Positions 16,871 through 27,590 are shown, counted from the first letter of the stretch. The stretch: 33,621 nt of DNA from Acidobacteriota bacterium (GCA_030650395.1 JAUSDY010000082.1:1-33621); one strand, 5' to 3'. Made by a program: numbers and translations. The notes: generated by a model from the letters alone, not told the origin.

Positions 16871-18472
16871 GTGTTGTCGACGTCAACTGCTCCACCCCAC
16901 CACGCAAAGTCCGCGTGGCGGGGGCCCCGGTCTGCCGCACTCGCCTCGGGCGTTCTGCTCGCGCTGTCATTTCCCAAGTTCGGTCACGGCGCTGTCGCGT
17001 TTGTCGCGCTGGTCCCACTCTTCGTTGCCCTGAGCGGCTGGAACGGCCGCCCCGGTCATTATCCTGGCGTCACGACTCGCCGCGGCTTCGCGCTCGGCCT
17101 GATCGCGGGCTTCATCCACTTTGCCGGAACGGTCTACTGGACCGGCGCCACCGTGCAGACCTTCGGCGGATTGCCGTGGCCGGTCGCCGTGTTCGTTGCC
17201 GGCCTGCTCGCACTCTACATGGCGACCTTCATCGGCGGAGTGGGCGCGGTCACCGCGCTGTTCATTCGCAGCTTCGGGCTTCCGGGATTGCTGCTGGCGC
17301 CGCTCGTGTGGGTCGCACTCGAGTACTTACGCGGCCACTTGTTCGGCGGCTTCCCGTGGATCCCGCTCGGCAACACCATGATCACGCTGCTGCCGGTCGC
17401 ACAGCTCGCCAGCCTGCTCGGGGTCTACGGGCTCTCGCTCTTTGTTGGACTGGTCAACGCCGGCTTCGCCGCCGTCGCCCTGGCATCCGGCCGGACCAGG
17501 CTGATGGCCGCGGCGGCAACGCTGGTGATGATTGCGGCCGTGTCGGTGTGGGGCGGACAGCGGCTGGCCGCCAACGCGCTCGTCGCCGGCGGGACGCCGA
17601 TTCGCGTGGGCTTGATCCAGGCCAACATCGCGCAGGTCGACAAGTGGAACCCCGCGCGCGAAGGGATGATCGTCGAGCGCTACTTGCAGCTGACGCGCCA
17701 GGCTGCGGAGGCCGGCGCTGAATTCCTGCTGTGGCCGGAATCCGCGGTGCCGTTTGAATTTGACGAAGACCCGAAAGCGGAGGTGATCCGCGCTCTGGTG
17801 CGGGCGGCAGGGAAGCCGCTGCTGCTTGGGAGCGACGAGTTCGAGACGGGTGCAGCGGGCCAGTCCTACAATTCCGCGTTCATGCTCGATTCCGGCGGCG
17901 CCACGGCCGCCGTCTATCGAAAGATTCACCTGGTGCCGTTCGGTGAGTACGTCCCCTTTCAGCAAGTGCTCTTCTTCGTTGGGCCGCTGGTCGAAGCGGT
18001 CTCGGCCTTTACCGCCGGGACGGTCGTGACCATGCTGCCGGTCAATGGCCACATGGCGAGCACGGCGATTTGTTACGAGGTGACCTATCCGGAGCTGTCG
18101 CGCGAGGCCGTTCGCAACGGCAGCGAGCTGCTGACGACCATCACCAACGACGCGTGGTACGGCGAGTCGTCTGCGGCCTATCAGCACTTCGAGATGGCCG
18201 CCATGCGCGCCGTCGAGCAAGGGCGCTACCTGGTGCGCGCCGCCAATACCGGCATCAGCGGCATCGTCGATCCGTACGGCCGCGTTCTGATCCGCACGCG
18301 CCTGTTCGAGACCGCGGCGGTGGTCGGCGAAGCGCGGTTCGTGCAGGAGAAGACGCTGTATGCCAGAATTGGAGATCTCGTCGCGTTCGTCTCAGCCGCA
18401 CTGACCGTGTTCGTGCTGGCCGTGGCGCTGATGCGCCGGACGCGTAGCGGCGGGTCTTTAGACCGCATTTGA
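16871..18472 (+). CDS. lnt: apolipoprotein N-acyltransferase
   Basis: Lnt transfers a third acyl chain to the N-terminal Cys of lipoproteins in the inner membrane. The 533-residue protein has six or so N-terminal membrane helices (about residues 20-230), a periplasmic nitrilase-like domain and a last membrane helix. Its catalytic triad blocks are visible: Glu in LLWPESAVP, Lys in RKIHLVPFGEYVPF and Cys in STAICYEVTYPE. A GTG start at 16871 is used; a TTG at 16874 is an alternative. The first 20 codons include a CCACGC/GCGTGG palindrome. The final residues (RSGGSLDRI) are encoded by a GTAGCGGCGGGTCT repeat that also supplies the context of the stop. Confidence 0.95.
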   Translation: MLSTSTAPPHHAKSAWRGPRSAALASGVLLALSFPKFGHGAVAFVALVPLFVALSGWNGRPGHYPGVTTRRGFALGLIAGFIHFAGTVYWTGATVQTFGGLPWPVAVFVAGLLALYMATFIGGVGAVTALFIRSFGLPGLLLAPLVWVALEYLRGHLFGGFPWIPLGNTMITLLPVAQLASLLGVYGLSLFVGLVNAGFAAVALASGRTRLMAAAATLVMIAAVSVWGGQRLAANALVAGGTPIRVGLIQANIAQVDKWNPAREGMIVERYLQLTRQAAEAGAEFLLWPESAVPFEFDEDPKAEVIRALVRAAGKPLLLGSDEFETGAAGQSYNSAFMLDSGGATAAVYRKIHLVPFGEYVPFQQVLFFVGPLVEAVSAFTAGTVVTMLPVNGHMASTAICYEVTYPELSREAVRNGSELLTTITNDAWYGESSAAYQHFEMAAMRAVEQGRYLVRAANTGISGIVDPYGRVLIRTRLFETAAVVGEARFVQEKTLYARIGDLVAFVSAALTVFVLAVALMRRTRSGGSLDRI

Positions 18473-18498
18473 TGTAGCGGCGGGTCTTCAGACCCGCC
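18444..18498. repeat. pair of GTAGCGGCGGGTCT hairpin elements
   Basis: Copy 1 (18444-18466) lies in the last lnt codons. Copy 2 (18474-18498) lies in the gap before prfB and contains the perfect palindrome GGCGGGTCTTCAGACCCGCC (18479-18498). Copy 1 has a one-base loss in the right arm and T for C in the loop. The intact copy can form an 8-bp stem with a TTCA loop, five bases before the prfB Shine-Dalgarno sequence, so it might affect prfB expression. Confidence 0.85.
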
Positions 18499-18513
18499 TG
18501 TCAGGAGATCAAC

Positions 18514-19660
18514 GTGGCCGTCGTCATCGAAGAACTTGTCCGCCGATCCACCGACCTGCTCAAGCGGGCCGCCGACATGCGGAGCTATCTTTGACGGGGC
18601 GCACGATCCCAGCGAGCTAGCCCAACTCGAACAAAAGGTCGCGGCGCCGGATTTCTGGAACCACCAGGCCGAGGCGCAGAAGACCCTCCAGCGCCAGCGC
18701 CGGCTCGCCGAAGACATCGAGCTGCGCGACAGCTTCGTAAAAAAGATCGACGACATCGGCGTGCTGCTCGAGTGGGCGCAGGCGGGCGAAAGCGTCGCCG
18801 CCGACCTCGACAAAGCGCTCGATGCGCTCGAGGCCCAGGTCGAAGCCGCTGAAACCAAGAAGATGCTCGGCGGCGAGCACGACAACGCCAACGCGATCGT
18901 GACGATCCACCCGGGCGCCGGCGGCACCGAGTCGCAAGACTGGGCCGAGATGCTGCTGCGGATGTATCTGAAGTGGGCGGAGCGCAAGGGCTTCAAGCGC
19001 GAGATTCTCGATTACCAGCCCGGCGAAGAAGCCGGTCTCAAGAGCGTCACCTTCACGCTGAACGGCGACTACGCTTTCGGGCTGATGTCGGCCGAGGCCG
19101 GCGTCCACCGGCTGGTGCGGATTTCGCCATTCGACCAGGCCGCCCGCCGCCATACCTCGTTTGCGTCGCTCTATGTGTGGCCCGAGTTCGACGATGAGAT
19201 CGAGATCGATATTCCTGAGAAGGATCTGCGCATCGACACCTTCCGGTCGAGCGGCGCCGGCGGCCAGCACGTCAACGTCACGGATTCCGCGGTCCGCCTC
19301 ACCCACCTGCCCACCGCCATCGTCGTGTCGTGCCAGAACGAGCGGTCGCAGCACAAGAACCGGGATGTCGCGATGAAGGTGCTGAAGGCGCGGCTCTACG
19401 ACCTCAAGCAGAAAGAGCAGCAGGACAAGCTGTCGCAGATCGGCGGCACCAAGAAGGACATCGCGTTTGGCAGCCAGATCCGGAGCTATGTGCTCCAGCC
19501 GTACCAGATGATCAAGGACCATCGCACCAAGTACCAGGAAGGGCAAGTCGAGAAGGTGTTGAACGGCGACATCGACCCGTTCATCAAGACTTACCTGATG
19601 CAGAAATCTTCAGGGACTCTTGGGGCTTCGGCCACTGAGGACGACGATCTCAGATCCTAG
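18514..19660 (+). CDS. prfB: peptide chain release factor 2, with programmed +1 frameshift
   Basis: RF2 ends translation at UGA and UAA. Translation starts at GTG 18514, eight bases downstream of the AGGAG core (18503-18507), and meets an in-frame TGA at codon 27 (18592-18594) in the sequence TATCTTTGAC. A +1 shift at CTT continues as GAC (18593) to the TAG at 19658-19660. The coding parts are therefore 18514-18591 and 18593-19660, giving 381 residues. The mature protein shows the SPF anticodon-like tripeptide (RISPFDQ, about residue 204) and the GGQ catalytic motif (GAGGQHVN, about 249-251). The shift lets RF2 control its own level, as in most bacteria. The last residues (DLRS) and the stop come from a GATCTCA heptamer array. 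Confidence 0.95.
18581..18595 (+). promoter_or_regulatory. prfB programmed +1 frameshift signal
   Basis: The slippery CTT and TGA-C are preceded by GGAG (18581-18584), an internal Shine-Dalgarno-like stimulator four bases before CTT. The E. coli site is AGGGGGTATCTTTGAC; here the equivalent reads GCGGAGCTATCTTTGAC, so the stimulator is shorter and one base further away, while TATCTTTGAC is identical. Confidence 0.93.
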
Positions 19661-19690
19661 ATGTCAGATCTCAGATCAATTGCAGATCTT
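19646..19690. repeat. GATCTCA heptamer array at the 3' end of prfB
   Basis: Five consecutive 7-base units (GATCTCA, GATCCTA, GATGTCA, GATCTCA, GATCAAT; 19646-19680) are followed by degenerate GATCTTG/GATCC. The first two units are translated and carry the prfB stop. The same unit recurs at 22563, 23031 (inverted), 27496 and, within a longer unit, at 33486. Confidence 0.88.
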
Positions 19691-19736
19691 GGATCCGGGG
19701 ATTGGATGAACTGGCGCGCGGTCACCGCCCCTGCCG

Positions 19737-19742
19737 TATAAT
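19737..19742 (+). promoter_or_regulatory. candidate -10 box (TATAAT) for the kinase gene
   Basis: A perfect TATAAT lies 11 bases before the TTG start at 19754. No matching -35 at 16-18 bases is clear. Initiation would give a leader of about five bases or less. Confidence 0.4.
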
Positions 19743-19753
19743 CCACGCGAACC

Positions 19754-22555
19754 TTGGCCCTCACTCCTGGCACACGTCTCGGCTCGTACGAGATCCTCTC
19801 CCCCCTTGGGGCGGGCGGGATGGGCGAGGTGTATCGCGCCCGTGACACCAAGCTCGGTCGCGACGTCGCGATCAAAGTCCTGCCTGACTCGTTCGCGAAT
19901 GATCCGGAACGCCTCGCCCGCTTTCAGCGGGAGGCGCAAGTGCTCGCGTCGCTGAACCACCCGAACATCGCGCACATCCACGGCCTCGAAGAATCGGGCC
20001 CTTCGCAAGGCTCAGGGCAGGCGAGGGTGGGCGCGCTCGTCATGGAGTTGGTCGAAGGCGACGACCTATCGGTGCTCATCGCGCGCGGACCGATGCCGCT
20101 CACCGAGACGCTGCCGATCGCGAAGCAGATCGCGGACGCGCTGGAAGCGGCGCACGAGCAGGGCATCATCCATCGCGACCTGAAACCCGCGAACATCAAA
20201 GTCCGCGCCGACGGCACGGTGAAGGTGCTTGACTTCGGGTTGGCGAAGGCGCTGGATCCGGCCGCCTCATCGAGCGCGGAGGCGATGAACTCGCCGACGC
20301 TCACCGTCCGCGCGACGCAGATGGGCCTGATCATCGGGACGGCGGCCTACATGGCGCCCGAACAGGCACGGGGCAAGGCCGTCGATCGGCGCGCCGACAT
20401 CTGGGCCTTCGGCGTGGTCCTCTACGAGATGCTCACAGGCCGGCGCGCGTTCAAGGGCGAAGACATCTCGATCACGCTCGCGAGCGTGCTCAAGGAGGAT
20501 GTGAGCTGGCAGGCGCTGCCCCCCGATCTGCCCGAGCCGGTGCGCCGGTTGTTGCGGCGCTGCCTCGAGAAGGATCCGAAGCGGCGGTTGCGCGACATCG
20601 GCGAAGCGCGGCTCACACTCGAGGACCCGGCGTCGTCTGAGCCCGCGACGAGCGAGCCGGTCGCGGCCGCGACTGCCCCTCCCGCGGCCACACCATTCTG
20701 GCGTCGCGCGCTCCCCGCTGTGGCCGTTGTCGTCGCAAGCGCCCTCACGGGTCTTGCCGTGTGGACCGCGACGCGCCCCGCGCCTGCGATACCACTGCCC
20801 GTACAGCGCTATCCGATCACGCTGCCGGCGTCCGCCCCGTACGTCGGCGAGAACGGAGGCGAGCTGGCGGTGTCTCCCGATGGGATGCGCCTTGTGTACG
20901 CTGGGTTCGACGCGGGGAAACGGGTCTTGTATCTCCGTAACCTGGATCAGCTCGAGGCCCAGCCGATCCGCGGCACCGACGACGCGTTCAACCCGTTCTT
21001 TTCGCCGGATGGCGAATGGATCGGTTTCTTCACCGCGGCTGGATCCCCGGCCGGCAAGCTCAAGAAGGTGTCAGTTAGAGGAGGTCCGCCGCTCACGCTG
21101 TCCGACGCAAGCATTCCGACCGGTGCCTGGCTCGCGGACGACACGATCGTGTTCACGCGCTCGACCGGCACCGTGTGGTCGCTTTTTCGCGTGCCGGCCG
21201 CGGGTGGCCTGGCCACAAATCTGACCACTCCTGACCCGGCAAAAAAAGAGGTCAGGCACGCATGGCCGGAGGCGCTGCCCGGCGGGAACGACATCCTGTT
21301 GACCATCTCTGCTACGGGGTCGTTCGACGACGCGCGTATCGCGGTCTTGTCGCTCGCCACCGGTAGCTACCACACGGTCGTCGAGCAGGGGTATCACGCA
21401 CGCTACGTGCCGACCTGGTTTGCATCGCTGAAGCGCCCTTCGCGCGAAAGCGGGCACCTCGTCTACGTATTGAGCGGCAACCTGATGGCGGTACCGTTCA
21501 ACGTCAAGCGCCTCCAGGCCACAGGGCCACCGGTCCCGATCGTCGAGGGCGTTCGTGGACGATCGGGCACGGGCGATGCTTCCTTCGCCGTCTCTCGCAC
21601 TGGGTTCCTAACCTACGCGCCTGGAACCACGATAGGCGGCATCCAGCGAACGCTGGTCTGGGTGGATCGAAACGGGCGCGAGGAGCCGATCGCCGTGCCA
21701 ACGAGGACATACACCTATCCTCGACTGTCTCCCGATGGCACGCGCGTCGCGCTGGACATCCGCGATCAGGAGAACGACATCTGGGTCTGGGATCTCGCGC
21801 GGCAGAACCTCACGCGCCTGACGTTCGATCCAGGGAGCGACATATCACCGGTGTGGACGCCCGACGGACGACGGATCTTTTTTGCCTCGCAACTCACCGG
21901 CACTACCCAGCATGTGTTCTGGCAGGCGGCCGACGGCACGGGCCAGGCCGAGCGGCTGGTGGAAAGTCCCAATCAGCAACTGCCTCAGGCCGTCTCTCCT
22001 GACGGGAAGCGGCTGCTGTTCAGGGACACCAATCCCAAGACGTCTGTGGACGTCGACATGCTGTCGCTCGACGATCGCAAGGTGACACCGCTCTTGCACA
22101 CGACCTTCGCGGAGCAGAACCCGGAAATCTCGCCGGACGGCCGTTGGATCGCGTACGAGTCGAACGAATCGGGTGTGGGCCAGATTTACGTGCGTCCGTT
22201 TCCCGGCGTCGACAGCGGCCGCTGGCAGGTGTCGATCGCCGGTGGCACGCGCCCAATGTGGGCGCGCAGCGGACGTGAGTTGTTCTATGTCGTTAGTGGC
22301 GACGCGGTCCGCATGATGGCGGTGCCCATTCAGGCCGGCGCGACATTCTCGGCCGGCAATCCCCGCGTGCTCTTCGAAGGACGGTACGTCGCGTCGTCCG
22401 ACAGAAGTGCTCGTACCTACGACGTCGCCGCGGACGGCCAGCGGTTCCTGATGATCAAGAACGCGGCCACCGACGTCGCCACGGCCACCGGCCCGTCCTT
22501 CATCTTCGTCCTGAACTGGTTCGACGAGCTCAAACGCCTCGCGCCGGCGAAATAG
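19754..22555 (+). CDS. transmembrane serine/threonine protein kinase with TolB/WD40-like propeller domain
   Basis: The N-terminal Hanks-type kinase (about residues 10-290) has the Gly-rich loop GAGGMGEVY, Lys41, the catalytic loop HRDLKPANIK (140-149), DFG (160-162) and AYMAPEQARG. One membrane helix follows (about 312-332, ALPAVAVVVASALTG). The extracytoplasmic part (about 345-933) contains PD40/TolB-like propeller blades (SPDGEWIGFF, SPDGTRVALD, TPDGRRIFFA, SPDGRWIAYE). Such receptor-like kinases are strongly expanded in Acidobacteriota; ligand and substrate are unknown. The TTG start gives MALTPGTRLGSYEIL, the usual beginning for this group. Residues of about 81-92 (SGPSQGSGQARV) between kinase strands 4 and 5 are an insert encoded by a family A palindromic element. 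Confidence 0.93.
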   Translation: MALTPGTRLGSYEILSPLGAGGMGEVYRARDTKLGRDVAIKVLPDSFANDPERLARFQREAQVLASLNHPNIAHIHGLEESGPSQGSGQARVGALVMELVEGDDLSVLIARGPMPLTETLPIAKQIADALEAAHEQGIIHRDLKPANIKVRADGTVKVLDFGLAKALDPAASSSAEAMNSPTLTVRATQMGLIIGTAAYMAPEQARGKAVDRRADIWAFGVVLYEMLTGRRAFKGEDISITLASVLKEDVSWQALPPDLPEPVRRLLRRCLEKDPKRRLRDIGEARLTLEDPASSEPATSEPVAAATAPPAATPFWRRALPAVAVVVASALTGLAVWTATRPAPAIPLPVQRYPITLPASAPYVGENGGELAVSPDGMRLVYAGFDAGKRVLYLRNLDQLEAQPIRGTDDAFNPFFSPDGEWIGFFTAAGSPAGKLKKVSVRGGPPLTLSDASIPTGAWLADDTIVFTRSTGTVWSLFRVPAAGGLATNLTTPDPAKKEVRHAWPEALPGGNDILLTISATGSFDDARIAVLSLATGSYHTVVEQGYHARYVPTWFASLKRPSRESGHLVYVLSGNLMAVPFNVKRLQATGPPVPIVEGVRGRSGTGDASFAVSRTGFLTYAPGTTIGGIQRTLVWVDRNGREEPIAVPTRTYTYPRLSPDGTRVALDIRDQENDIWVWDLARQNLTRLTFDPGSDISPVWTPDGRRIFFASQLTGTTQHVFWQAADGTGQAERLVESPNQQLPQAVSPDGKRLLFRDTNPKTSVDVDMLSLDDRKVTPLLHTTFAEQNPEISPDGRWIAYESNESGVGQIYVRPFPGVDSGRWQVSIAGGTRPMWARSGRELFYVVSGDAVRMMAVPIQAGATFSAGNPRVLFEGRYVASSDRSARTYDVAADGQRFLMIKNAATDVATATGPSFIFVLNWFDELKRLAPAK
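19998..20022 (+). repeat. intragenic palindromic element, family A (inside kinase gene)
   Basis: Arms GCCCT and AGGGC enclose TCGCAAGGCTC (19998-20018), followed by AGGC. It shares both ends with the valS copy at 4730-4757 but has a shorter centre. It is read in frame and adds a Gly/Ser/Gln-rich loop to the kinase N-lobe. Confidence 0.7.
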
Positions 22556-22562
22556 CATCGCA

Positions 22563-22608
22563 GATCTCAGATCTTGGATCTCAGATCAATTATAGATCTC
22601 AGATCGAA
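22563..22608. repeat. GATCTCA heptamer array, left arm flanking the S23-like gene
   Basis: Units GATCTCA, GATCTTG, GATCTCA and GATCAAT run from 22563 to 22590. After TATA come GATCTCA and GATCGAA (22595-22608). The array begins within ten bases of the kinase stop and ends three bases before the stop of the S23-like gene. The facing arm in inverted sense is at 23031-23153. Confidence 0.9.
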
Positions 22609-22611
22609 GGA

Positions 22612-22959
22612 TTAGCGCTTTGCCGTCTTCAGCGACGCGACGAATATCGCCGTGAGCTCATCGGCTTCTTTGAGGAGCTTCTCGGTTCTCGCCGCCGTCA
22701 CTAAGTGGGAATCAATCATCAATTCCAGCCAAAAGAGGGACTCATCCGCCTCTTCGAGAACGATACCGAGCTTCGAGATGAACTCTGCACGAGACCGTGC
22801 CCTGCAAGAGGCGCGGTAGTTTGCAGCCACCGACGTGCCACTGTCGATCAGTTGCTGGCCCAGACGACGTCCGTCGAGTGTTGGAGGTAGTTCGCGACAC
22901 AGGCCGATCACGTCAACGGCGAATCGCTTGGTTCGGTCTTTGAGTTCTTTCGGCGTCAT
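22612..22959 (-). CDS. four-helix-bundle protein, S23 / 23S rRNA intervening-sequence protein family
   Basis: This 115-residue, all-helical protein has the characteristic family pattern: KELKDRTKRFAVDVIGLCRELP, then GRRLGQQLIDSGTSVAANYRASCRARSRAEF and KLGIVLEEADESLFWLELM. Family members were first described inside intervening sequences of 23S rRNA genes and are also found free-standing and in relation to Avd of diversity-generating retroelements. The biochemical role is not settled. I chose the Met at 22959 (MTPKELKDR) over 22989 because the conserved helix starts there. The gene is enclosed by heptamer arrays of opposite sense on its two sides, so gene and arrays may form one unit. Its GC content appears lower than in the neighbouring genes. 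Confidence 0.85.
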   Translation of the reverse strand: MTPKELKDRTKRFAVDVIGLCRELPPTLDGRRLGQQLIDSGTSVAANYRASCRARSRAEFISKLGIVLEEADESLFWLELMIDSHLVTAARTEKLLKEADELTAIFVASLKTAKR

Positions 22960-23030
22960 GCCGGCAAGTAGCTGCAGCCGGAATGCCAACGCGAAACAGG
23001 TCGATTTCCACGGGTTCGGGGCAGGCTCCC

Positions 23031-23153
23031 AATCTGAGATCGCAAAATCTTCAATCGATCAAGACGTTCCGGCAGGCAAAATCCTCCAATCTGAAATCTT
23101 CAATTGATCTGCAATCTGAGATCTGCGATCTGAGATTCTTGAGACCTGAGATC
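23031..23153. repeat. TGAGATC heptamer array, right arm flanking the S23-like gene
   Basis: Units of the reverse-complement sense (TGAGATC and variants TGAAATC, TGCGATC, TGAGATT) occur at 23035, 23092, 23117, 23124, 23131 and 23147. Those at 23117-23137 are directly consecutive. A unique stretch of about 35 bases (around 23060-23085) interrupts the array. It ends six bases before the stop of the class A PBP gene. Confidence 0.85.
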
Positions 23154-23159
23154 GACAGG

Positions 23160-25421
23160 TCACTGTCTGATTGGCTGCGTGCCAGAGATGAACACTTCAT
23201 TGACGACAGCGCCGCTGCCGCCGTACGCGGGCTCGCCAGTGCTTCGATCGACGGGCATGAAGACGATGTTGCCGGGTGACTCGAATTCGGGTGGGTGCTC
23301 GCGGTTGCCGTAGAGGTCGATGTAGACCTTCATGAAGTCGATCCACGTCGGCAGCGCCGCCGTCGTTCCTGTTTCACCGGGACCGATCGGCTTTTTCTCG
23401 TCGTTGCCAATCCAGACACCGACCGTGATGTTGGGGTCGAAGCCGACAAACCACGCGTCGGTGTAGTCGTCCACCGTGCCGGTCTTGCCGGCCAGCGGCC
23501 AGTTGAGCGACAGCGCGGCCGCGCCGGTGCCGCGCTGGATCACACCCTGCATCAGGTTGGTGAGCACGTAGGCCGTGTCAGCGCGGATCGCGTCTTTGGG
23601 CTGCGGCCGGCGCTCTTCGAGCAGCGTACCTTCGCGGTCGGTGATGGCCTTCGCCAGGAACGGGTCCATGCGGATGCCGTGATTCGGGAACGCGGAGAAC
23701 GCGCTCGTCAGCTCCATCAGCGTCACTTCCTGAGCCCCGAGCGCCATCGAGAGAAAGGGGCGGAAGTCGGTGGAGAAGCCGAACTTCTTCGCGTACGAGG
23801 CGACCTGCTCCGGGCCGAGCATCGCCATGACCTTCACGGCAGGAATATTGCGCGACTGCTCGAGCGCGTGGCGCAGCGTCATCGCGCCTTGGTACTTGCG
23901 GTCGTAATTGCCGGGGCGATACGGCGGCTGCCCCGCGCCGGCGTCGAAGGTGGTCGGTTCGTCAACCAGGATCGTCGTCGGCGTCAGCCCGCGATCGATC
24001 GCGGCGGTGTAGAGCAGCGGCTTCACCGTGGAGCCCATCTGCCGATACGCCTGCGTGGCGCGGTTGAACTTGCTGCGCGCAAAACTATAGCCGCCGACCA
24101 TCGACAGCACCTGGCCGGTGTGGTTGTCGATGGCGACCAAGGCGCCCTCGACGAGCGGCGTCTGTTCGAGCAGCACGGTCGCGGCTTTGCGGCCGTCCTC
24201 GATCGCCACGAGCTCGACCTCGATCAGATCGCCGGGCTTGAGCACGTCCTTCAGCGAGGGCTTGCGCGGCCACTTGTCCAGGCTGGCCTTGGTCACGTCG
24301 GCGGTCATCGCGCCGATGCGCACGTGCGCGCCGGCATCGCTCACCGACACCACGACGGCTGGAACGATGTTGCCCGCTGCCATTCTTCGGAGCCAGCGAT
24401 CGTGCTTGAAGCCGGCGATAGTGGCGCCTTCACCGATCACGTTGCGGCGCTGCCGGCGGAAGCCGCGCCGCTTGTCGACGCGCCTCAGGCCGCGATCGAC
24501 GGCGTCGTTGGCGGCCTGCTGCAGACGTGCGTCGAGCGCCGTGCGCACCGTGAGCCCGCTTTCATAGAGAGCCTTGGCGCCGTAGCGGGCCTCGAGGTAC
24601 TTGCGCACCTCTTCGAGAAAGTACGGCGCGATGGTCGGGATCTGGGCCGGGTCGCCACGCGTGACGATCGGCTTCTTGATCGCGGCCTCGGCTTCGTCGC
24701 GCTTGATATAGCCTTCCTCCGCCATCCGCGTCAGCGCGTAGTTTCTGCGCCGCAGCGCCGCGTCCGGATGGATGTAGGGGCTTTGCTTGGCGTTGCCCTG
24801 CAAGATGCCCGCAATCATCGCGGCCTCTTCGAGCACAAGGTCTTTCGCGTGCTTGCCAAAGTAGATCTGCGACGCGGCCTCGACACCGTAGGCGCCATGC
24901 CCGAAATACATCTGGTTGGCGTAGAAGGTGAAGATCTCCTGCTTGGTGTAGCGCTTCTCGATCTGGACCGCGAGGAGCTGTTCCTTGACCTTGCGCTCCC
25001 AGGTTTTCTCGTCGGTGAGAAACAGCTTGCGGGCCAGCTGCTGCGTCAGCGTGCTCGCGCCGCCGACCTTGCGTCCGGCGAGCGCGTTCTTCATCACCGT
25101 CCGCATGATGCCGGTCGGGCTCAGCCCGAAATGCGAAAAGAAGTCCGCGTCTTCGGCCGAGAGGATCGCCTGCCGCAGCCGCTCCGGAATGTCGTTGTAG
25201 TGCAGGACGACGCGGCGCTCGACGGCAAACTCGCCGACGAGTTGATCGTCGCGGCCAAGCACTCGCGTGATCGTGTTCGGCGCGTACTGATCCAGCGCAC
25301 TGACAGCAGGGAGGTCGTCGGAGTAGGCGAAGAGCACGCCGCTCAGCGTGCCGAGGAGCGCCGCGGCCACAAAGAGCGCCACCACGCCGGCACGACGGGC
25401 GAACCGCAGGGAAATCTTCAT
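23160..25421 (-). CDS. mrcA: penicillin-binding protein 1A, bifunctional class A peptidoglycan synthase
   Basis: This 753-residue type II membrane protein polymerises and cross-links peptidoglycan. A signal-anchor helix is at about residues 10-31. The glycosyltransferase (GT51) domain has the catalytic Glu in [14 protein letters not shown], with [16 protein letters not shown] and [12 protein letters not shown] following. An OB-like insert of about residues 290-420 separates it from the transpeptidase, which has SxxK as GSTVK (Ser about 463), SxN as SRN (about 523) and KTG as [10 protein letters not shown] (about 645). It is divergent from dnaK, with 120 bases between the start codons. The opposite strand of the gene is free of stop codons in one frame for most of its length, which is a shadow and not a gene. 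Confidence 0.95.
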   Translation of the reverse strand: MKISLRFARRAGVVALFVAAALLGTLSGVLFAYSDDLPAVSALDQYAPNTITRVLGRDDQLVGEFAVERRVVLHYNDIPERLRQAILSAEDADFFSHFGLSPTGIMRTVMKNALAGRKVGGASTLTQQLARKLFLTDEKTWERKVKEQLLAVQIEKRYTKQEIFTFYANQMYFGHGAYGVEAASQIYFGKHAKDLVLEEAAMIAGILQGNAKQSPYIHPDAALRRRNYALTRMAEEGYIKRDEAEAAIKKPIVTRGDPAQIPTIAPYFLEEVRKYLEARYGAKALYESGLTVRTALDARLQQAANDAVDRGLRRVDKRRGFRRQRRNVIGEGATIAGFKHDRWLRRMAAGNIVPAVVVSVSDAGAHVRIGAMTADVTKASLDKWPRKPSLKDVLKPGDLIEVELVAIEDGRKAATVLLEQTPLVEGALVAIDNHTGQVLSMVGGYSFARSKFNRATQAYRQMGSTVKPLLYTAAIDRGLTPTTILVDEPTTFDAGAGQPPYRPGNYDRKYQGAMTLRHALEQSRNIPAVKVMAMLGPEQVASYAKKFGFSTDFRPFLSMALGAQEVTLMELTSAFSAFPNHGIRMDPFLAKAITDREGTLLEERRPQPKDAIRADTAYVLTNLMQGVIQRGTGAAALSLNWPLAGKTGTVDDYTDAWFVGFDPNITVGVWIGNDEKKPIGPGETGTTAALPTWIDFMKVYIDLYGNREHPPEFESPGNIVFMPVDRSTGEPAYGGSGAVVNEVFISGTQPIRQ

Positions 25422-25442
25422 GTCGATCGGACGCTAAGTCCC

Positions 25443-25451
25443 AGTATACCA
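25443..25451 (-). promoter_or_regulatory. extended -10 promoter candidate for mrcA
   Basis: On the minus strand the sequence reads TGGTATACT, an extended -10 (TG-N-TATACT). It lies 21 bases upstream of the mrcA ATG. No -35 match is evident, which is compatible with extended -10 promoters. The leader would be about 15 bases. Confidence 0.45.
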
Positions 25452-25505
25452 GCAGTTTCCCGCCTTCGCGGCGACCGGCCGCTTCGGCGGGCACCAAAGG
25501 TTCAG

Positions 25506-25535
25506 GTTGACTGTGATTTACTCAGATTTCATACT
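25506..25535 (+). promoter_or_regulatory. candidate dnaK promoter overlapping a HAIR-like HspR operator
   Basis: GTTGACT-N7-ACTCAGA (25506-25526) matches the HAIR consensus CTTGAGT-N7-ACTCAAG at 5 of 7 positions in each half, with the exact 7-base spacing. The same TTGACT (25507-25512) can serve as a -35, with CATACT (25530-25535) as -10 after 17 bases. HspR binding would cover the -35. Initiation would be at or near the ATG at 25542. An hspR gene lies in the same operon, which supports the reading. Confidence 0.45.
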
Positions 25536-25541
25536 AAGAGC

Positions 25542-27488
<1,947 letters not shown>

Positions 27489-27495
27489 TGCCGTC

Positions 27496-27589
27496 GATCT
27501 CAGATCTCAGATCTCAGATTTCAGATCAATTTGATCGAAGATCTGAAATCTGCGATTGATCTGCAATCTGAGATCTGAGATCTGAGATT
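27496..27589. repeat. two-armed GATCTCA / TGAGATC heptamer array between dnaK and dnaJ
   Basis: The left arm holds GATCTCA three times, then GATTTCA and GATCAAT (27496-27530). The right arm holds TGAAATC (27543-27549), TGCAATC, TGAGATC, TGAGATC and TGAGATT (27562-27589). The arms are inverted complements and could form a hairpin of 30 bp or more. The last unit ends one base before the dnaJ ATG, leaving no room for a normal Shine-Dalgarno sequence. Confidence 0.92.
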
Positions 27590-27590
27590 C

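Noticed and set aside
16900-16918. CCACGC/GCGTGG palindrome in the first lnt codons as a third coding copy of family B
   Set aside because: The arms and centre differ from the two clear family B copies, and Lnt N-termini are variable, so an insertion cannot be shown.
21225-21265. CCTGACC...GGTCAGG inverted pair in the kinase gene as a palindromic insertion
   Set aside because: The encoded residues (DPAKKEVRHAWPEALPGG) fit the normal propeller sequence of such kinases, so it is probably ordinary coding sequence.
23295-25541. Long open frame upstream of and in frame with dnaK, running antisense to mrcA (about 750 codons)
   Set aside because: It is the mirror of a high-GC gene: the translation is rich in Arg, Val, Gly and His with no recognisable domain. 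The opposite strand encodes an unmistakable PBP1A. DnaK homology starts at 25542.
27496-27589. Possible CRISPR array
   Set aside because: The repeats are 7 bases long and directly adjacent, with no unique spacers and no cas genes nearby. The same holds for the other arrays and the 13-base array at the end.
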